Of a DNA stretch of 64,000 bases, positions 37,175 to 46,969 are shown in pieces. The notes beneath the pieces were generated by a model, which was not told the DNA's origin, searched no databases, and worked only from the letters and a program-made list of their open reading frames with translations. Numbering within the stretch: the stretch's first letter is position 1; each line of letters opens with the position of its first letter. The position numbers were made by a program, and so were the translations under genes. This stretch comes from Marinobacter koreensis (lineage in GTDB: Bacteria; Pseudomonadota; Gammaproteobacteria; Pseudomonadales; Oleiphilaceae): positions 62,001 to 126,000 of the forward strand of contig NZ_JAKZAJ010000002.1 in NCBI RefSeq assembly GCF_023156285.1, in the 5' to 3' direction.

Positions 37175-38227
37175 TCAGCCTCTGGACAGCAGGTCCCGCA
37201 TATCACTGATTGCGGCGTTGGCACGGGACAGATAGGCGGCCATGGTCAGCGAATGATTGGCCAGGATTCCAAAGCCGCTGCCATTGAGAATAACCGGGCT
37301 CCACATGGGTTCCTGGGTGCCTTCGAGTTCAATGATGATCTGTTTCACGCTCGCCATCGCGTTCTTGTCCTGGAGCACCTTCCGGAAGTCGACTTCAATG
37401 GCACGGAAGATATGGAGCAACGCCCAGGCACTGCCGCGAGCCTCGTAAAACACGTTGTCGACCTGCGTCCAGGGGGTTTTCACTTCCTCCCCGTCCGGGA
37501 TTTCCTGGAGGGCCTGGTCGGCGTCAACATCGACCATGGCGTCGGAGATCGATGCCTTGCCCACACTCTCGCCCAGATTTCGGGACAGACTGCCCAACCG
37601 GGTTTCCAGATCCGCCAGCCAGTTATTCAGGTTGTCGGCCCGTGCGAAAAACTGGGCACTGTTCTGGCCATTTGAGGACAACCGGTCGAGATAGCGTTTC
37701 AGCGCAGCAATGCCGCGACGGTATTCGGATTCGGTGGAAGGAATCGCCCAGCTGTTACTGTCAAAGTTGAACTGGGGCTCGGCCACGACCAGATCCGGGT
37801 CTTCGGCGGACTGGCTCTGGGATCGAGCGATGTCCCGACGCATGGCCCTCGCCAGGTCTCGCACCTGCACCAGGGCGCCGTATTCCCAGCTCGGAATATT
37901 GTCGAGCCACAGCCCGGGGGGAAAGATGTCGTTGGTCAGGTAGCCACCGGGCTTGTCCAGCAGCGTTTCGGCAATGCGAATGAGGGTACTGGTGGTGGCA
38001 AATCCGGTCACCGGTTCACGCCCCATGGCATTGGCCACTGCCCGGGTATTCTCCCGCACCGAGAAGGTTTCCGGCTCATCACTCCAGTAGAACCCGAGAA
38101 CCACGGCCACCAGCAGGTAAATCACCAGGACGGCAAGCACGAATTTGCCGATAATACCGGACCCGCCGGTGTAATCCTGAACGTCCTCTTTACGATCCCT
38201 GAAGAACCGTCTGATTCTGCCTGACAT
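37175..38227 (-). CDS. DUF2333 family membrane-anchored protein
   Basis: A 350-residue protein. A basic N-terminus (MSGRIRRFFRDRKE) and one membrane helix (about 29-48, FVLAVLVIYLLVAVVLGFYW) precede a large periplasmic domain. WLDNIPSWEYGALVQVRDLAR and IEVDFRKVLQDKNAM are recognisable family segments. DUF2333 has no assigned function. It follows the LapD-like gene on the same strand by 22 bases and may be co-transcribed with it. Confidence 0.82.
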   Translation of the reverse strand: MSGRIRRFFRDRKEDVQDYTGGSGIIGKFVLAVLVIYLLVAVVLGFYWSDEPETFSVRENTRAVANAMGREPVTGFATTSTLIRIAETLLDKPGGYLTNDIFPPGLWLDNIPSWEYGALVQVRDLARAMRRDIARSQSQSAEDPDLVVAEPQFNFDSNSWAIPSTESEYRRGIAALKRYLDRLSSNGQNSAQFFARADNLNNWLADLETRLGSLSRNLGESVGKASISDAMVDVDADQALQEIPDGEEVKTPWTQVDNVFYEARGSAWALLHIFRAIEVDFRKVLQDKNAMASVKQIIIELEGTQEPMWSPVILNGSGFGILANHSLTMAAYLSRANAAISDMRDLLSRG

Positions 38228-38249
38228 AAGACTCCTAGTCCCTTTCCGG

Positions 38250-40238
38250 TTATTGGTTCGCCGCGAACGGTCGACCCAAATGGTACCCCATGGCGCCATC
38301 GATACCCAGTTTACCGATCACGGCATACTCCGACGCGGTTTCAACGCCGCTGGCAAAAACCTGAACACCCCGACTATGGGCGATCGACACCACGGATTCC
38401 AGGTAAAACCGGTTCTCTTCGTGGCTGTCGATGTTATGAATGAAGCTGTTATCGATACGCAGCGCCTGAAATCTCAGATTCTTGAGATAGCTGAATGGCA
38501 CCCCACCCACACCGAAGCGATCTACCACAACCGGCACTCCAAGGCGGCCCAGAGCTCTTACGAGAAGCCCCACCGGGGTACGATGATGATGGATAGTCTG
38601 CTCGGAAATGCCAATCCAGAGATGCCGGGATGCCTCGCCCGCTTCCTCGAGCCAGACCAGAAGATCCCGCCGGAACCGCTCACTGGCGATGGAGGCGCCG
38701 GCAATGGAAACGGCAAACGATTGGTCGGGTCGACTTGCCAGCCAGTCCAGTACACGCCGGACCTGCAATCGATCGATATCCTCGATCAGCCCAAAACGCT
38801 CGGCCATCGGCACGAACACCCCCGCCTTCAGCTCGCCCTCGGGTGCCTGCAACCGGGAAAAAACCTGGTGGTATAAAGGCGTTTCGGAGTGTTCCGCAAA
38901 CATCGGCTGAAGCCAGAAGGAGAAGCGCTCCCTCAAAATGGCCTCGCTGATGATCGCTCGCCAGGTGTCATTGTTGTGGTGGCGCTCCTGTTCACCGTTG
39001 GCGAAATGGCACGCCGATTCTTCGTGAGACTGCGCGTGTCTGAGCGCTTCATCGGCAGCAGACATGAGTTCACGGGCATTGACGCCAACCGCGGTCTTCG
39101 CAACCCCAGCGTGCACCGCGACTTCGGCCGGGGAGGCCTGATCCGCATAAATGCCGTCCAACTCGGACAGCAGATCCCGACACCAGATGCCGGCGTCAGC
39201 CGGTACCGCACCAGGCAGGTAAACGGCAAACTCGGCGCCCGTCCGGCGCCCTGCAAAGCTTCCGGCATGCCTGGACAGGAACTCCCGGATGACACCCGCA
39301 ATCCGGATCAGCAGGCGGTCGCCTTCGAGGCGACCATAGGCATCATTGAAGCCGGCGAAGTCCCGCAACTGGATCAACATCAGCACACTGGGCGCGAATC
39401 GCTCCTCGGATTCGACCTCTGCTTTGAGTCGCTGGTCGAAGGCACTACGACTGGCCAGACCGGTAACCGGGTCTTCGTTGTTCACCCGACGAAAATGCTG
39501 GATGAGTTTGGCCTGGCCTTCGAACAGATGCCCCAGGTCGTCTGCCATCTGGTTCATGGCTGTCGTGACCTGATTGAGTTCACGGGTGGAACGTACCGTG
39601 ACATGACGGCGGAACTCCCGCCGACCAAGCGCTTGTGCCTGCTCTTCAAGAGCGCTTAGGGGCCTGAGGACTCTAGCCAGTGTCAGGAACAGGACGAACA
39701 GGCCGATCCCGCCAATCACCAGGATGGCCACCACCAGGCCGGAGGTAATTCGCCATAGATCCCGATAGGCCCGCCCCGGATCGCTCACCACCTGCACGGA
39801 TCCGAGCCGACTCCAGCCCCGCACCACCTCGGCCCGGGCCACCGGCAATGGCAGGTGGGCAAGAGAGCGGAACCAACCGGGTACACCGATATCCTCAAGG
39901 GTCCGACTGCGCCCGACGATGACCTGCCCCTGATTATCCAGGTACACAACGCTGAGGTACCGGCCACTGTCGAATACCGAGTCGATCAGTGAGCCTGCCG
40001 CTACCCGGTCACGGCCATCAATGGCATTGGACAGCGACAGCCCCACCGCCGTCGCACCGTCCCGGGCCTGACCCGCCAGCTGCTCCGAAACATAGCTCCG
40101 GAAGTGGCTGTAACTGGTGAAAAAGCCGGACAACAGCACCAGAACCAGCAAACCTCCGGTGAAGATCAGCAGGAGGGTTCGCAGAGTAATCACGCCCCGC
40201 TGGTGCCTGACAGATTGTGGGTCACGCTTCCGTGCCAT
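38250..40238 (-). CDS. LapD-like c-di-GMP receptor with degenerate GGDEF and EAL domains
   Basis: A 662-residue inner-membrane protein. A first membrane helix (about 18-40) and a LapD/MoxY-type periplasmic domain with TAVGLSLSNAIDGRD (about 60-150) precede a second helix and HAMP (about 165-240). The GGDEF domain reads RRTGAEF in place of GGDEF. The EAL domain lacks the EAL signature (FWLQPMF, then HQVFSRL) and has DRFGVGG for DDFGTG. Both domains should be catalytically dead, as in LapD, which binds c-di-GMP and controls the protease LapG and surface adhesins. lapG is not next to it. The start at 40238 follows GGAGCGC. Confidence 0.82.
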   Translation of the reverse strand: MARKRDPQSVRHQRGVITLRTLLLIFTGGLLVLVLLSGFFTSYSHFRSYVSEQLAGQARDGATAVGLSLSNAIDGRDRVAAGSLIDSVFDSGRYLSVVYLDNQGQVIVGRSRTLEDIGVPGWFRSLAHLPLPVARAEVVRGWSRLGSVQVVSDPGRAYRDLWRITSGLVVAILVIGGIGLFVLFLTLARVLRPLSALEEQAQALGRREFRRHVTVRSTRELNQVTTAMNQMADDLGHLFEGQAKLIQHFRRVNNEDPVTGLASRSAFDQRLKAEVESEERFAPSVLMLIQLRDFAGFNDAYGRLEGDRLLIRIAGVIREFLSRHAGSFAGRRTGAEFAVYLPGAVPADAGIWCRDLLSELDGIYADQASPAEVAVHAGVAKTAVGVNARELMSAADEALRHAQSHEESACHFANGEQERHHNNDTWRAIISEAILRERFSFWLQPMFAEHSETPLYHQVFSRLQAPEGELKAGVFVPMAERFGLIEDIDRLQVRRVLDWLASRPDQSFAVSIAGASIASERFRRDLLVWLEEAGEASRHLWIGISEQTIHHHRTPVGLLVRALGRLGVPVVVDRFGVGGVPFSYLKNLRFQALRIDNSFIHNIDSHEENRFYLESVVSIAHSRGVQVFASGVETASEYAVIGKLGIDGAMGYHLGRPFAANQ

Positions 40239-40434
40239 CCAATGCGCTCCGGAGGGGCCGTGCGCCAGACCGCGAACGGACTGTGATCTGCACCCCAGAG
40301 TTGACAAACATTTACATAGCGCTACCTACGCCGACAACTTTAAACACTATAGACTCTGCAAAAGCACTAAGGTTAAAAAATCGTCCGCACCGGGCAGGAC
40401 GACCGATAATGAGAAAAGGACGGACCGGAGCACA

Positions 40435-42051
40435 ATGAACGACGAAAGCCAGAAAGAGAAACTCAGGCAACACTTCGCGCGTCGCGTCACCACCCAGGCT
40501 CGGGTGGTCCTGGATACCTGGCAGAAGATTCACTCCGATCACTCACTGGCCACCGCTCACCGTGACGAACTGGCGAGTGCCGCAGAAAAACTGGTTCGTT
40601 ATGCCCAGCGCTTCGAAATGGTTTCCCACGCAGAGGCCGGGCAGAGGGTTCTGACACTGATGGACCAGTGGCCCGCCGGTGGCGACCCGGCCGACGATCT
40701 CTGGGCACCGCTGCAGGATGCCATGGAGATTCTCTGTCGCAGCACGCTTCGACGCACCGATCAGAACAGCGATGAAGCCCCGCATCAATACCGCCGCACC
40801 CCCATCTACATCGCACTGGAAAACGATGAGATGGCCAACCGGCTTATCCGGCAGCTGGAATTCTTCGGCTTCCGTGCCTCGGCCTTTTCCCGGGCAGACG
40901 ATCTGATTGAAGCCTGCGCCCTGCATAAACCCGAAACCATCCTGATGGACATCAAATTCGGAGGTGACGCTCCGGACGCCGGCATCGCCGCGATCGAACG
41001 CCTGCAGGAACGCCATGAAACCCCCATTCCCATCATCTTCATGAGCGATGAGGACGGCACTATCGAGACGCGGCTGCGGGCGTCCCGCTGTGGCGGCGAG
41101 GAATTCTTCTATCCGGCTGTCGATCCCGGACAGCTGATCGAAAAGATCGAGACCTACACCCATGGCAACACCGTCGAACCCTATCGGGTGCTGGTTCTGG
41201 ACGACTCCCGGGCCCAGGCCAAGTACATGGAAACGGTGCTGCGAAAGGCCGGGATGACCGCCCACATCATCACCGACCCCATGCAGATCATCCACGCACT
41301 GGAGGAATTCTCACCGGAAATCATCATCCTGGATATGTACATGCCCGGTTGCACCGGCATGGAGATCGCGCGGGTGATTCGCCAGCAGGACCGTTTTCAC
41401 AGTGTTCCGATCATCTACCTGTCTGCCGAGGAAGACGTTTCCAAACAGCTGCACGCCATGAGCCTTGGCGGCGATGACTTCCTGACCAAGCCCATCGATC
41501 CCAAGCACCTGGTCGCCACCATTCACAACCGTGGGCGCCGGGCCCGCTCCCTGCTCGCTCTGATGATCCGTGACAGCCTGACCGGCCTGTACAACCACAC
41601 CCACACGCTCCACCTCCTGGATCAGGAGATCGTGCGCGCTCGGCAGAAAGACCAACCTCTGTGCTTTGCCATGATCGACATCGATTATTTCAAGAAGGTG
41701 AACGACACCTTTGGCCATCCCATCGGGGATCGGGTCCTGCGCAGTCTGTCCATGTTCCTCAAGCAGCGACTGCGAAAAACCGACCACATCGGCCGGTACG
41801 GTGGTGAAGAGTTCGCCATCATCCTGCCCAACACCCGCATCAGTGATGCCCGAAACGTGCTCAACGAAATCCGGGAACGTTTTTCAGAACTGCAGCAGCC
41901 CGCCGGCGACCGTGAGTTCAATGTCACCTTCAGTTGTGGTGTCGCCGCCTGGCAGGGTGACAGTTCCCAGGCCCTCTGTGAGCGGGCCGACCGGGCGCTT
42001 TACAGCTCCAAGGAACACGGCCGTAACTGCGTGACCGCAGCCGATGCCTGA
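40435..42051 (+). CDS. Two-receiver diguanylate cyclase
   Basis: A 538-residue cytoplasmic signalling enzyme. An N-terminal helical region (about 1-110) is Hpt-like but shows no clear phosphorylatable His. A first receiver-like domain (about 120-235) has LMDIKFGG. A second receiver (about 250-365) has VLDDSRAQ, Asp in IILDMYMPG and the Lys in LTKPID. The GGDEF domain (about 375-530) has an intact RYGGEEF, so it should make c-di-GMP. The start follows CGGAG. It is divergent from the LapD-like receptor gene, an arrangement suggesting a synthase-receptor pair. There is no kinase beside it. Confidence 0.9.
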   Translation: MNDESQKEKLRQHFARRVTTQARVVLDTWQKIHSDHSLATAHRDELASAAEKLVRYAQRFEMVSHAEAGQRVLTLMDQWPAGGDPADDLWAPLQDAMEILCRSTLRRTDQNSDEAPHQYRRTPIYIALENDEMANRLIRQLEFFGFRASAFSRADDLIEACALHKPETILMDIKFGGDAPDAGIAAIERLQERHETPIPIIFMSDEDGTIETRLRASRCGGEEFFYPAVDPGQLIEKIETYTHGNTVEPYRVLVLDDSRAQAKYMETVLRKAGMTAHIITDPMQIIHALEEFSPEIIILDMYMPGCTGMEIARVIRQQDRFHSVPIIYLSAEEDVSKQLHAMSLGGDDFLTKPIDPKHLVATIHNRGRRARSLLALMIRDSLTGLYNHTHTLHLLDQEIVRARQKDQPLCFAMIDIDYFKKVNDTFGHPIGDRVLRSLSMFLKQRLRKTDHIGRYGGEEFAIILPNTRISDARNVLNEIRERFSELQQPAGDREFNVTFSCGVAAWQGDSSQALCERADRALYSSKEHGRNCVTAADA

Positions 42052-42060
42052 CCCCTTCGC

Positions 42061-42083
42061 CGGGGCAGCACCCAGCTGCCCCG
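42061..42083 (+). terminator. Hairpin after the diguanylate cyclase gene
   Basis: A 9-bp stem (CGGGGCAGC with GCTGCCCCG) with a 5-base loop, ten bases past the stop. There is no T run, so its terminator role is uncertain. Confidence 0.4.
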
Positions 42084-42129
42084 CGACCTTCCGCTATGAA
42101 ACCAACGTCGAATGGAAGTTACCCCGGCC

Positions 42130-42154
42130 GTTGACGACAATGATTGTCATCAAC
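42130..42154. promoter_or_regulatory. 25-base near-perfect palindrome upstream of aroQ
   Basis: The core GACAATGATTGTC (42136-42148) is perfectly symmetric. The flanks GTTGA and TCAAC extend the symmetry with one mismatched pair. It lies 160-185 bases upstream of aroQ in a 264-base gap with no gene. It could be an operator or a remnant; I do not match it to a known box. Confidence 0.4.
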
Positions 42155-42315
42155 GAAGGTTCCAGTTCGATGATCGCGCTGTCTTTTTACGACCAATGGC
42201 CAACACGAAAGATTGTCAAAAAGTGTTGATCTGAGGAAAACAAGCACGCACCATTGTGGGAAAATGCCTCGATTTTCGGCGATCCTGTAAAAAAGACAGC
42301 AAGACGGAAGCAATC

Positions 42316-42756
42316 ATGTCCACCATTCTCGTGCTCCACGGCCCAAACCTGAACATGCTCGGCACCCGAGAACCCGAGGTGTACGGCTACGAGACCCTGA
42401 GTGACATCGATGACCGGCTGAAGGAGACGGCGGCGGCCCATGGCCATCACCTGCTCCATCTCCAGTCGAACGCCGAATACGAACTGATTGACCGGGTGCA
42501 CGAAGCGCGGACAGAAGGCGTTGATTTCATCATTATCAATCCCGCCGCATTCACCCATACCAGCGTGGCCCTGCGGGACGCCATTCTGGCGGCAGGCATT
42601 CCGTTTATCGAGGTGCACCTGTCCAACGTGCATGCGCGCGAACCGTTCCGCCATCACTCCTACTTCTCCGATATCGCCGAGGGCGTTATCTGCGGACTGG
42701 GCAGCCAGGGGTACGATCTCGCCCTTCAGGCCGCCCTGCAACGAATTCACCGATAG
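42316..42756 (+). CDS. aroQ: Type II 3-dehydroquinate dehydratase
   Basis: The third shikimate pathway step, 146 residues, dodecameric in the family. Motifs are [18 protein letters not shown] (catalytic Tyr), [30 protein letters not shown] and [18 protein letters not shown] (catalytic His). It stands directly before accB, a common gammaproteobacterial arrangement. Confidence 0.96.
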   Translation: MSTILVLHGPNLNMLGTREPEVYGYETLSDIDDRLKETAAAHGHHLLHLQSNAEYELIDRVHEARTEGVDFIIINPAAFTHTSVALRDAILAAGIPFIEVHLSNVHAREPFRHHSYFSDIAEGVICGLGSQGYDLALQAALQRIHR

Positions 42757-42783
42757 ACCAGACACAACGGGACTGGATTAGCT

Positions 42784-43245
42784 ATGGATATTCGCAAAAT
42801 CAAGAAGCTCATCGAACTGCTCGAAGAGTCCGACGTCGAAGAACTCGAAATCCAGGAGGGCGACGACTCGGTCCGAATCTCCCGCCGCCGCGAGCAACCG
42901 GCTGCGACCCATTATGTAAGTCATGCTCCGGCGCCGGCACCTCAGGCCGCTGCACCGGCAGAGGCTCCTGCGCCTGCGGCGGAGCAGCCTGCTGCCCCCG
43001 ACGTCCCTGCCGGCCACACGGTTAAATCACCGATGGTAGGCACGTTCTACCGGGCGCCGTCGCCGACCGCACAGGCGTTTGTGGAAGTGGGCCAGACCGT
43101 CAACAAGGGCGACGTCATCTGCATCGTTGAAGCGATGAAGATGATGAACCAGATCGAAGCCGACAAGGCCGGTACCGTCACGGATATCCTGGTCGAAAAT
43201 GGCCAGCCGGTGGAGTTTGACCAGCCGCTGGTCGTCATTTCCTGA
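42784..43245 (+). CDS. accB: Biotin carboxyl carrier protein of acetyl-CoA carboxylase
   Basis: A 153-residue subunit carrying biotin for malonyl-CoA formation. The N-terminal helical part is followed by an Ala/Pro-rich linker (about 45-80). The biotinyl domain contains [12 protein letters not shown], with the modified Lys between the two Met. The thumb-type segment [12 protein letters not shown] is present. It is separated from accC by 18 bases. Confidence 0.96.
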   Translation: MDIRKIKKLIELLEESDVEELEIQEGDDSVRISRRREQPAATHYVSHAPAPAPQAAAPAEAPAPAAEQPAAPDVPAGHTVKSPMVGTFYRAPSPTAQAFVEVGQTVNKGDVICIVEAMKMMNQIEADKAGTVTDILVENGQPVEFDQPLVVIS

Positions 43246-43263
43246 ACTGGGTGATAGCTACTC

Positions 43264-44610
43264 ATGGCCATGTTAGAAAAAGTTCTGATCGCAAACCGCG
43301 GTGAAATCGCGTTGCGTATCCTGCGCGCCTGCAAGGAACTGGGCATCAAGACGGTCGCCGTGCATTCCCAGGTTGACCGGGATCTCATGCACGTTCGACT
43401 GGCAGACGAATCCGTCTGCATTGGCCCGAACAGCGCAACCGACAGCTACCTGAACATTCCTGCCATCATCAGCGCCGCCGAAGTGACCGATTCCGTCGGG
43501 ATCCATCCCGGTTATGGCTTCCTGGCCGAGAACGCCGACTTCGCCGAACAGGTTGAAAAAAGCGGCTTCCGGTTCATCGGTCCCAAGGCCGAAACCATTC
43601 GCCTGATGGGCAACAAGGTGTCTGCCATCGAGGCCATGAAAAAGGCCGGGGTGCCCACGGTTCCGGGTTCTGACGGGCCACTCACCGACGACGACGAGCG
43701 AACGCTGAAAATCGCCCGCCAGATCGGTTATCCGGTGATGATCAAGGCCGCTTCCGGCGGCGGTGGTCGCGGCATGCAGGTTGTGCACTCCGAGGCGTCC
43801 CTGCTCAAGGCGATCCAGATCACCCAGAGTGAAGCCAAGAACGCCTTCGGTGATCCCACCGTGTACCTCGAGAAATTCCTTGAGGCGCCCCGCCATGTGG
43901 AAGTTCAGGTCCTCGCCGACATGCACGGGAATGTCATCCATCTGGGCGATCGCGACTGCTCCATGCAGCGCCGCAACCAGAAGGTTATCGAAGAGGCACC
44001 GGCACCGAACATCAACCCGGAATCCCGGGCCAAGACCCTGAAGGCCTGTGTCGATGCCTGCAAGGAAATCGGCTATGTCGGTGCCGGCACGTTCGAGTTC
44101 CTGTACCAGGACGGTGAGTTCTACTTCATCGAGATGAACACGCGGGTACAGGTGGAGCATCCGGTGTCGGAGATGGTCACCGGCGTGGACATCGTGCGCG
44201 AGCAACTGCGCATCGCCAGCGGTGAGCCTCTGCAGTATAACCAGGACGAAATCCGCATTTCCGGTCACGCACTGGAGTGCCGCATCAATGCTGAAGACCC
44301 GCAAACCTTTGTTCCCAGCCCCGGCAAGATCAAGCACTACCACGCGCCCGGTGGCTACGGGGTTCGCGTCGACTCCCATCTTTACAGTGGCTACACGGTA
44401 CCGCCCTACTACGACTCCCTGGTGGCCAAGCTGATCACCTGGGGCGATGACCGGGAGATTGCCCGGCGCCGCATGAAGACAGCACTGGACGAGATGGTGG
44501 TCGAAGGCATCAAGACCAACCAACCCCTGCATCGAAGATTGGTACGCGATGGCGGCTTCAAACAGGTAGACTTCACCATCCACTACCTGGAAAAACTGAT
44601 GCGGGAATAA
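43264..44610 (+). CDS. accC: Acetyl-CoA carboxylase biotin carboxylase subunit
   Basis: A 448-residue ATP-grasp enzyme that carboxylates biotin on AccB. It begins near [19 protein letters not shown]. The glycine-rich ATP loop is [12 protein letters not shown] and a later catalytic region is [18 protein letters not shown] at 43264 and ATG at 43270 are both possible starts. It is in operon with accB and prmA. Confidence 0.97.
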   Translation: MAMLEKVLIANRGEIALRILRACKELGIKTVAVHSQVDRDLMHVRLADESVCIGPNSATDSYLNIPAIISAAEVTDSVGIHPGYGFLAENADFAEQVEKSGFRFIGPKAETIRLMGNKVSAIEAMKKAGVPTVPGSDGPLTDDDERTLKIARQIGYPVMIKAASGGGGRGMQVVHSEASLLKAIQITQSEAKNAFGDPTVYLEKFLEAPRHVEVQVLADMHGNVIHLGDRDCSMQRRNQKVIEEAPAPNINPESRAKTLKACVDACKEIGYVGAGTFEFLYQDGEFYFIEMNTRVQVEHPVSEMVTGVDIVREQLRIASGEPLQYNQDEIRISGHALECRINAEDPQTFVPSPGKIKHYHAPGGYGVRVDSHLYSGYTVPPYYDSLVAKLITWGDDREIARRRMKTALDEMVVEGIKTNQPLHRRLVRDGGFKQVDFTIHYLEKLMRE

Positions 44611-44612
44611 CC

Positions 44613-45509
44613 ATGCCCTGGATACAACTCCAGATCCCGGCTGATCCGGACAACGCGGATCAGCTGGAGGATCTGCTCATGGAGCTCGGCGCTGACGCCG
44701 TCTCCATGGAAGACGCTGCCGACCAGCCCCTGTACGAACCCGACCCGGGAACCACGCCTCTCTGGAGCCAGACCACCGTCACTGGTCTGTTCCAGTCCGA
44801 CCGCGATATCGAACAATTGTGCGCCGCCGTTCAGGATGCCTGGCACCAGCAGACCCAGCAGTCACTGGCGGACATCGAGGTCACGCTGGTTGAGGACAAG
44901 GACTGGGAGCGGGCCTGGATGGACGATTTCCAGCCCCTGAAATTCGGCGAGCGACTCTGGATTGTGCCCAGCTGGCACGAGGCACCGGATCCGGACGCGG
45001 CCAACCTGATGCTGGATCCGGGACTGGCCTTCGGTACCGGCACCCACCCCACCACCGCCCTGTGCCTGGAATGGCTGGACGGACAGGACGTTCAGAGCAA
45101 GGATGTCATCGACTACGGCTGCGGCTCCGGCATCCTGGGCCTCGCCGCCTTGCTTCTCGGGGCGCGCCACGTTACCGGGGTCGACACCGACCAGCAGGCA
45201 CTGGAAGCAAGCCGGGAAAATGCCCGCCGCAATGGTGTCCAGGACGACCTGCTCGACCTCTATCTGCCGGAGCATGAACCCGACGATACCTGCGATGTCA
45301 TGCTGGCCAACATACTGGCCCAGCCATTGATTGGACTTGCCCCACACCTGGCGAGCCTGACGCGCCCGGGTGGCGACCTCGTCTTGTCCGGCATTCTGTC
45401 CAACCAGGCCCGGGAGGTCATGGAGGCCTACGATCCCTGGTTCATCATGGACGAACCGGAACAACGCGAAGAGTGGATACGCCTCACAGGACGACGCAGG
45501 GACAGATGA
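44613..45509 (+). CDS. prmA: Ribosomal protein L11 methyltransferase
   Basis: A 298-residue SAM enzyme that methylates L11. An N-terminal substrate-recognition domain (MPWIQLQIPADPDNADQLED) precedes a linker and the SAM domain with DYGCGSGILGLAALLLGA and VMLANILAQPLI. GTGTHPTTALCL marks the family. It follows accC by two bases. Confidence 0.95.
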   Translation: MPWIQLQIPADPDNADQLEDLLMELGADAVSMEDAADQPLYEPDPGTTPLWSQTTVTGLFQSDRDIEQLCAAVQDAWHQQTQQSLADIEVTLVEDKDWERAWMDDFQPLKFGERLWIVPSWHEAPDPDAANLMLDPGLAFGTGTHPTTALCLEWLDGQDVQSKDVIDYGCGSGILGLAALLLGARHVTGVDTDQQALEASRENARRNGVQDDLLDLYLPEHEPDDTCDVMLANILAQPLIGLAPHLASLTRPGGDLVLSGILSNQAREVMEAYDPWFIMDEPEQREEWIRLTGRRRDR

Positions 45510-45572
45510 CGGGCCCGGCATTACCGACTAAACTCCGACATTTGTAGTACAAGCCGCTTTCAGGAACGAAGC

Positions 45573-46748
45573 ATGACCCAGAGCAGCCTGCAGACCCAGT
45601 GCCCCAAATGTCAGACCCGCTTCCGGGTCACCGATCAGCAACTCGGAGTCGCCGGGGGGAAAGTCCGCTGCGGGAACTGCATGGAAGTGTTTAACGCCAT
45701 CGACCACCAGATCCGGCCAGAGACAAAACCTGCGGCCACCGCCCAGAGCAGTCCAGCCACCTCGACCACCTCCGAAGAAGACTTCGTGTTCGCAGACAAT
45801 CCGGAGGAGGATGCGGAGGAAGGCCGCTACGCGGGGTCGAAACTGACCTTCTCCGAAGACGAGCTGAGCGACAGCTTCCGATCCTTCGACGAACAGTCCA
45901 CGGTCGACTTCAAGGACGCGGACGAAACGTCCGAACAGGAGGAAGTCGATGAAAGCTGGGCCGAAGCCATGCTGGATGAGCCTGAGGCTCCCACGGGCCG
46001 CCGGAAAGCCCCCGCGCAGGAACCCTCGTCCCGCCCGGAGCAACCACCTCGGGAAACACCGCCTCAGGAGCGCTTCGAGCCAGAGCCGGAGCCAGAGCCC
46101 GCACCATCGAACCCGACAACCGAGGCGCCGCCCGCTTCCGCACCCCGTGAACCGGAATTCCACATCGATCGGGAACAGGATCGCGTCGGTGAACCCGTTC
46201 GCTCGGGCGTGCCATTCGGCGACCTCAGAACCGAGCCTGTGGCCGTGGATACGCGATCCGGCTCGGGCCTCCGCAAGATTCTGTGGAGCCTGGTGGTTCT
46301 GACGCTCATCGGCGTTCTCGTGGCCCAGGTGACCTGGTTCCAGTTTGATCGCCTTTCCGCCATTCCAGAACTCCGCCCCTTCTATGAAAAGGGCTGTGAG
46401 CTGGCCGGCTGTACCCTGAAGCCACTGGTCAACGTCGACGCCATCCAGAGCCGGAAGCTGGTGGTGCGCACCGATCCCGAGAACCGCGCTCAACTTCTGG
46501 TTGATGCCGTCATCATCAATCGGGCAAGCTTCGAGCAACCGTTCCCCGCCATCGCCCTGACCTTCTCCAATCTGAACGGAGATGTTGTGGCCCAGAGCGT
46601 GTTCACACCGGAAGAATACATCGCCGGAGAGGCCAAAGATCTCGAGACCATGCCGGTCAACACGCCGGTCCGGATCGCCATCCGCATCCGGGATCCGGGG
46701 CGTGATGCCGTGAACTACAACCTCAGTTTCCGCCCCTACTCTCGGTAA
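45573..46748 (+). CDS. Zinc-ribbon and DUF3426 domain protein
   Basis: A 391-residue protein. The N-terminal MJ0042-type zinc ribbon has CPKC (about 11-14) and RCGNCMEVF (about 35-43). A long acidic and Pro/Glu-rich linker (about 60-215) follows, including PEPEPEPAPS. Next come a membrane helix (about 235-255, WSLVVLTLIGVLVAQ) and a C-terminal DUF3426 domain in the periplasm with CELAGCTLKPL. The family is common next to prmA and dusB, but its function is unknown. Confidence 0.85.
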   Translation: MTQSSLQTQCPKCQTRFRVTDQQLGVAGGKVRCGNCMEVFNAIDHQIRPETKPAATAQSSPATSTTSEEDFVFADNPEEDAEEGRYAGSKLTFSEDELSDSFRSFDEQSTVDFKDADETSEQEEVDESWAEAMLDEPEAPTGRRKAPAQEPSSRPEQPPRETPPQERFEPEPEPEPAPSNPTTEAPPASAPREPEFHIDREQDRVGEPVRSGVPFGDLRTEPVAVDTRSGSGLRKILWSLVVLTLIGVLVAQVTWFQFDRLSAIPELRPFYEKGCELAGCTLKPLVNVDAIQSRKLVVRTDPENRAQLLVDAVIINRASFEQPFPAIALTFSNLNGDVVAQSVFTPEEYIAGEAKDLETMPVNTPVRIAIRIRDPGRDAVNYNLSFRPYSR

Positions 46749-46969
46749 ACGTAACGGCCAATCCCGGTTGACCGTGCACCCGGGGCCACCGAAGCGAACA
46801 AAAGTCAACCAGAAAGAACGAAAAATAATCAACTTTTTTCGCTGTCAAGCCCCTTCAATCCGGCCAACGGCAACGGTATCATTACCGCCCTCCGGAAAAG
46901 ATCGGTCATTAATTAACCAGCCGACTCTGTCCGGCTCTTGCTAAACCCGCTGTGACACGGACTCAGATC
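46749..46969 (+). promoter_or_regulatory. Upstream region of the dusB-fis operon
   Basis: A 221-base gap, AT-rich around 46800-46840 and with GGTCATTAATTAACC at 46904-46918. AT-rich tracts are expected at fis promoters, which are growth-phase controlled and autoregulated by Fis. I could not pick one clear -10/-35 pair. Confidence 0.4.
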
